Shown here piece after piece: positions 59,313-64,000 of a stretch of DNA of 64,000 nucleotides (positions are counted from its first letter, which is position 1; each line of letters starts with the position of its first letter). The notes beneath the pieces were generated by a model that was not told the DNA's origin, ran no database searches, and saw only the letters and a program-made list of their open reading frames with translations. Both the position numbers and the translations under genes were made by a program. This DNA is from Morinoia aosen (lineage: Eukaryota > Arthropoda > Malacostraca > Amphipoda > Talitridae), in contig CM059562.1 of the NCBI GenBank assembly GCA_030386875.1, positions 65,594,201-65,658,200 on the forward strand. Reading direction: 5' to 3'.

Positions 59313-62300
59313 ACAGATGTTACTAAATTCCAAGCTATGTATTTTTTCCAATAATTTTTGTGTATAAAGTCATTTAGTCATTTAGTATGTGTGTATATCA
59401 AAGGGGCAGGTCAATTCATAGCTATATGCATGAACAATATTCAGGTAAAACATTAGTAGAAGTTTTAAAGTAAATGAAAGTAATGAAACTGATGTTTTGT
59501 TACAGTTCATTTTGTTTCTGTTAACTTGTGACTACCAAAGATTGACCACGAAACGGTCGCCCTTGAATTTCTCGCATCCCATAATAAATTGACAACGTCA
59601 TTACAGCAAGGGTAGACGAAAGCCTAAAGGTCAATGCCGGATCTAGCCCCTGAAATGAATGAATGAACAGTAAAACCATATACAAAATCCCCGTGAAGTA
59701 AAGCCTTAAACTTGCCGGCATTAATTTAGATGCAGTCATCAGCAACCGACTGACCTCAAAAAAAAAAACAATGTGCGGAGAATCAATCTCTTTTTCAGCT
59801 AGTTTGAAGAACATGATCATGCAGAACACAGTGTGATTTATAATGAGATACCGTACACTACTGTTAAGTTCAACTGACAGATTGATTGAATGGTGGAAAA
59901 GTTCTTTGCCAGCCCCATGCTGCCAAAGAACAGCTTTTGGGCATAGAAATATTCACTCAATCGTGATGTTGGGTGACAATTCAAAAACAATGATTTCTAT
60001 GTTTAACGAGATACTTATGTGAACTGAAAGTTTTATGCCGAGAAATTTTTTGGCTCCAACAGGCGAGGATGTTAAAATCATTATTATAATAATACATCCA
60101 CTTTCTACCAAGGCAACGTACCCTCTTTCACGTGAAACATAACACAACCGTGGAGTATAGTTTATTTAACAAGTTTTTAGAGCTAGGAACAGTGGCGTCT
60201 CGTTAATATTTTTCTAATCAACTTTTTTTCTTTCAGCACGTTTTATAATTCGAAGCCCGTGCTTCGTCTCGCAGAATAATTGGCGCTTGATGAGTCCCAT
60301 TAAAAATGCAAGCAAGGAAAATCCGCAAGTCAGGCAATGAAATGATGCTGAGTTTTCGAGTCAAACTCGAGCTTATGGTTCGGGCTAGTAACGGTGACAT
60401 TGAACTTATCCTACTGGAGGCTGAAGTTTTAAGCAAATGTTTATGCACGCACATTTTATTGGAGAAATTAGTACGCATTCTTCGTTCGTCGATGTTTTCT
60501 TCAATTTTCCAGCTCATGATTTTAAATGTATAACTTTATAAAGTACAATCTAAAGAAATCATTCAAATTTAGATTATCATTCGAACTGAACTCGACCTCA
60601 GCTAAAACACATACCCCAGGAATTGAGTTAGGTGCTGAAATTAGTAAAATAATTCTAGATGACGAGTTTAGATAGTCACTTCTCACAAAATGACACTTCA
60701 ATCTCTCCCCTGCGTTATAGAATCATCAACGGAATGATTTTTCGTCACACCGTGGGTAATCGGTTGAAATCCCCTACGTCATATCCAAGTTGAAGCAACA
60801 CCATATTTTTCGTGGCAAGATAAAGCAGTGTTGGTGAAGACCGTTCATCTTAGACGTCGCTTATCCTCGGTATCGCGGAACCTCGGTCATTTGTCAGCCT
60901 GCGGTTCGCGCGTCCCGTTACCAGAATTGCTTCCGCTGGCTTTAAAGAAAATTCTGGTCAAAATTTCCGGGGCTGCCGCTATTACGTAATTTTTCTCTCG
61001 GAAGGGAGTGCTTTAAGGTGTGCTTTGCTCAGCTGGAACAGTTGAGCGTAGTGACGCGGAATATTGCCTGAGAACGACGTATCACCGACTCAAAGCACAC
61101 ATTGAAGAAATTTACTGTTCTATTGTTTGTAACTCGTCGTAGCTATACAGATAGGTCCGGGTCTTGTATCCAGATCAAAAATAATTCTCCAGCTTTGAAT
61201 ATGAATTAAGTTCTACTATTACATTTGTAATTGAAATACTTGTTTTGATGTTTGAGCTTAATTTCAAAATGTCCCTCATTCGAAGTAAACCCACCTGGCA
61301 TTCAGAATTTGATTATAAGGGGACAGTCGAGTGAAATTTTAAATTTTTTCATTACGTCCGCTTGACTCTCTCTTCCATTACTGTCCATTCTCCACATTAG
61401 AAAGAAAATTGCAGTTGAATGGGTTTGATATGTTGATACGAGGATCACTTTTCGTGAAATTGGCTCTGCTAGCCGCAAAAAAATACATGCTCATGAGACA
61501 GTAAAAGCCGCAGTTATAGCTTTCATTTCGTCACTCTAATTACACGCTTTGCAGTTCAGCTCAGCGACCCTCAACGCAACAAAGTCGAAAGTCTGACGCA
61601 GTTTTCTGGTCTTTGGTACTCAGGATAGAAGTTATTTCTGTTGAGCTTATATTTGGTGGAAAGGCTATTCGCTAAATTGTACATCCGCACATTGGACTCT
61701 AAGATATATATGGACTTTCAACTAAGACTTCGAATGCAAATATAGAAGACGAGAATGGAAGAACATGTATTTAAATTGAGTATTCACGCTATGAAATGTT
61801 TCATTATTTCCTACTATGTTTAGGTGAATAGGAATCTTAAAAATTATAGATAAATCATTCTTATTTCACGTTGCTGCAATGATACCTCATTTTTATGTTA
61901 ATTACAACATAGTAGAAGAGAAACTTAGACATAAGTTTTAAAAGATATTAAATGTTACGGAATATGAAATGCTAGTAGCTGTAATTCGTAAATCGCTTTT
62001 CGTATATTATTTAATTTACGACTTCAAATTTATTGAAGATTCAACATTTATTATTTATTTTTATTCATTGAAAATTTGTTTTCACACCCAAAATGCTTGA
62101 ATATGTAATTTGTTATTGATGAAATTGTGCGTGAATTTTCACGTCGCGATGCGTTTGTACGGTTCGTGACTTGTGATTCGTGCCATAAAACTTTTGCAAT
62201 GAATGTCTTACATAGATGATCACCATTACAAACTGCAAATGGAATACAAATATTATCAAAGCATTATATTCCATTATTTCAGCTCAAAACAAGTACGACG

Positions 62301-62431
62301 TTAACCAAAATTTTTCTCTTAAATTATTAAGCTCCCAAGAAGAATTTTTGATTTATTCGAGCCACATGGCGCTTCAGGAGGAGAGAGAAAAAATTCGCTC
62401 AGGAACTTGAAGGGTCCAGCGGCAGAATATT

Positions 62432-62452
62432 GGAGATGTTCTGAACATCTCC
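62432..62452. repeat. Perfect 10-bp-arm palindrome
   Basis: GGAGATGTTC-T-GAACATCTCC is a perfect inverted repeat around a single T. It lies in a GC-richer patch about 55 bp before a run of 13 G (about 62507-62518). Confidence 0.85.
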
Positions 62453-63884
62453 TGAGGCCCATCCTTCTGAGGCGCCGTAATGCAGTTTGTGAGGTGGGAG
62501 GCAAGGGGGGGGGGGGGACGGGGCACTCGTGCAAAATGAAGGAACAGAGCGACGGCATACGACGACGGGTGAGACAAATGTGCAGGGTAACCAAGGTCAA
62601 TAAACTATGAGCGTAATGCAAAATAATCCCATGATGCTTATTTTTTATCACCATTGGATTGTGAACTTGGTGATGAAAACTATGAGCGTCATACGGAGTT
62701 CTCTCAAGATATTAATTTTTTAGCACTATTGGATTGTGAAATTAGGTCAAATGTGGTTGAATAGTGAGCAAAGTGTTCTTCTCTTGCTATTCATCAACTA
62801 CACAGACTTTCATTCCTTTCTACCTCGTCATGTTAAAGGCTTTCAATAATTGCAGAACGTTCGGTCTATGCTTTTTTATACCGCCTATAATTAATGAAGA
62901 CATTCTATGAGCAAACTGGAATATTTCCTGAGAACAAAATTTGTAAGCAATTTTTTTCCCACAAGCAATACAGTATTAGATTGTTTCTTAAGTCTAGTAC
63001 AAATGGAAGCATTTAGTTAGACTTGGATGTTGAATTAACCTTGTACTAGTGATTCAATTTACACTCAAATTTTGAATCATTTAATTTGTTTTCTAAAAAC
63101 CAGAGAACCCCTTGTCTCCTATCGATATTCTGCCACAAGGCTCCCGTTTGTAATTAATATGCAAATTGCAATGTTTCTTCGCAAAAGACCACATGGAAAA
63201 ATTGTGTTACTGGGTGCAAATGTTCACTTCTCCCCAGCGTGTGAAAGCGGCATTACTGCTTGTGCAAGCAGGCTTCTGAATCACGTGTTCTAATGTCCGT
63301 GTTCCTTGTGCGGTTCTACGCATTCTATTCCCTTTTTTTGTAACATGCTATGCTTTTTCTAGATGATTGTAGAAAACTATTGCAACCATTTACTCTGATA
63401 TTCGAACACAGAAATACACAACAATTTCAAGCCTGACTTGAAGTTGGTCAATTCCCCTTCTAAAAATAGACATAATGAATGAATGAAAAATAGGTAAATG
63501 CATTATTTTAGTTTCTATTCATATTTAGATAGTAAATGCACAAGAGATAAATTTAGTCGTCGGAAAAATTGACTGGTTAATTTTGAATTCACGAAGACAA
63601 ACTTTTTTTTAGAACCAGATGAAATTGTGGTCAAAGTTAGCTTATTTCAAGCTTTGTATAAAAATTAAATCGCAAATCTCATAAGAGTAGGTTGCTTCTT
63701 CAATTTAGTACGAATTGAAAATAAAAAAAAGGTGTCCAGTTTGGCGTGAACGTGCCTTTCCTTTAACATCAGTAAAGATTAATTCTGGCGTTTGCCTGTA
63801 TAGGGGCAAGTGAGCGCTGCCTACGGGCTTACCGGCTTGCCTTGCAGCCCAATTTGGCCGGTGTTCGCTGCAACTACAGCGGCC

Positions 63885-63912
63885 TGGGACAGCCAATCAA
63901 TCCCCTGTCCCA
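63885..63912. repeat. Inverted repeat TGGGACAG...CTGTCCCA
   Basis: Eight-bp arms (63885-63892, 63905-63912) with a 12-nt loop in a GC-richer patch at the window's right edge. Possibly part of an interspersed repeat, unresolved. Confidence 0.6.
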
Positions 63913-64000
63913 GACTGTCTCTCTGCCGATGCAATCCTTCCAGAATTCGCGGTAAATGAGGCCCATTTTCGAAACAAAATCAATTTAACTCAACATCAGG

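Larger units (their letters stand above)
57460..64000. other. Right end: no gene recognised
   Basis: 6.5 kb. It holds a 52-bp duplication (59.21 kb), a candidate minus-strand exon (59.52-59.65 kb, see findings), a 21-bp palindrome and poly-G run (62.43-62.52 kb), and less AT-rich patches at about 60.84-61.10 and 63.74-63.91 kb with no recognised content. Confidence 0.5.

Noticed and set aside
1-64000. Functional tRNA or rRNA genes, CRISPR arrays, LTR or retrovirus-like elements
   Set aside because: No complete cloverleaf, rRNA core sequence, spaced-repeat array, paired LTR-like ends or retroviral-type protein motifs were seen.

Overview
This is AT-rich (roughly one third G+C by eye) eukaryotic DNA, most likely from an arthropod and probably an insect. 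The evidence is a split gene for an EGF-repeat membrane protein with 3-4 kb introns and clean GT-AG junctions, decayed Tc1/mariner transposons including two DD37D (maT-like) remnants, a 5'-truncated CR1/Jockey-type LINE, a tRNA-like SINE head, and many minisatellites. There are no bacterial operons, ribosome binding sites, rRNAs or CRISPR arrays. I cannot name the species.

Main gene: five minus-strand exons between 27789 and 12769 join in a consistent reading frame. They encode the last ~223 residues of a type I single-pass membrane protein: EGF domain, EGF domain, Pro-rich stalk, transmembrane helix, Cys-rich juxtamembrane segment and a short cytoplasmic tail ending in a stop codon, with a poly(A) signal about 120 bp downstream. 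The last EGF domain carries the consensus sites for O-glucose, O-fucose and EGF-type O-GlcNAc at once, as in Notch-pathway-type proteins. The 5' part of the gene is either beyond the right edge (an intron of more than 36 kb) or in exons I could not recognise.

Left flank (1-12.6 kb): no host gene recognised. It holds a possible SINE (about 0.7 kb), a Tc1 remnant (3.55-4.5 kb), a 14-bp minisatellite bounded by inverted repeats (4.5-4.95 kb), a mariner remnant (5.2-5.96 kb) and a 19-bp tandem repeat (9.25 kb).

Introns (12.9-27.7 kb): several short tandem repeats. A 50-bp array starts at the splice acceptor of the first EGF exon, and its units resemble that acceptor.

Right flank (28-64 kb): mostly unassigned DNA that may be the large upstream intron. 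It holds a maT-like mariner remnant (42.0-42.68 kb), a tRNA-derived SINE head (46.6-46.84 kb), members of a dispersed repeat family shared between about 22, 48, 54 and 55.5 kb, a 32-bp minisatellite with alternating unit types (50.7-51.5 kb), a truncated LINE with an intact 3' reverse-transcriptase frame (52.3-53.3 kb), and a candidate plus-strand exon for a signal-anchored peptide (57.25-57.46 kb). I saw no retrovirus-like, LTR or Polinton element.
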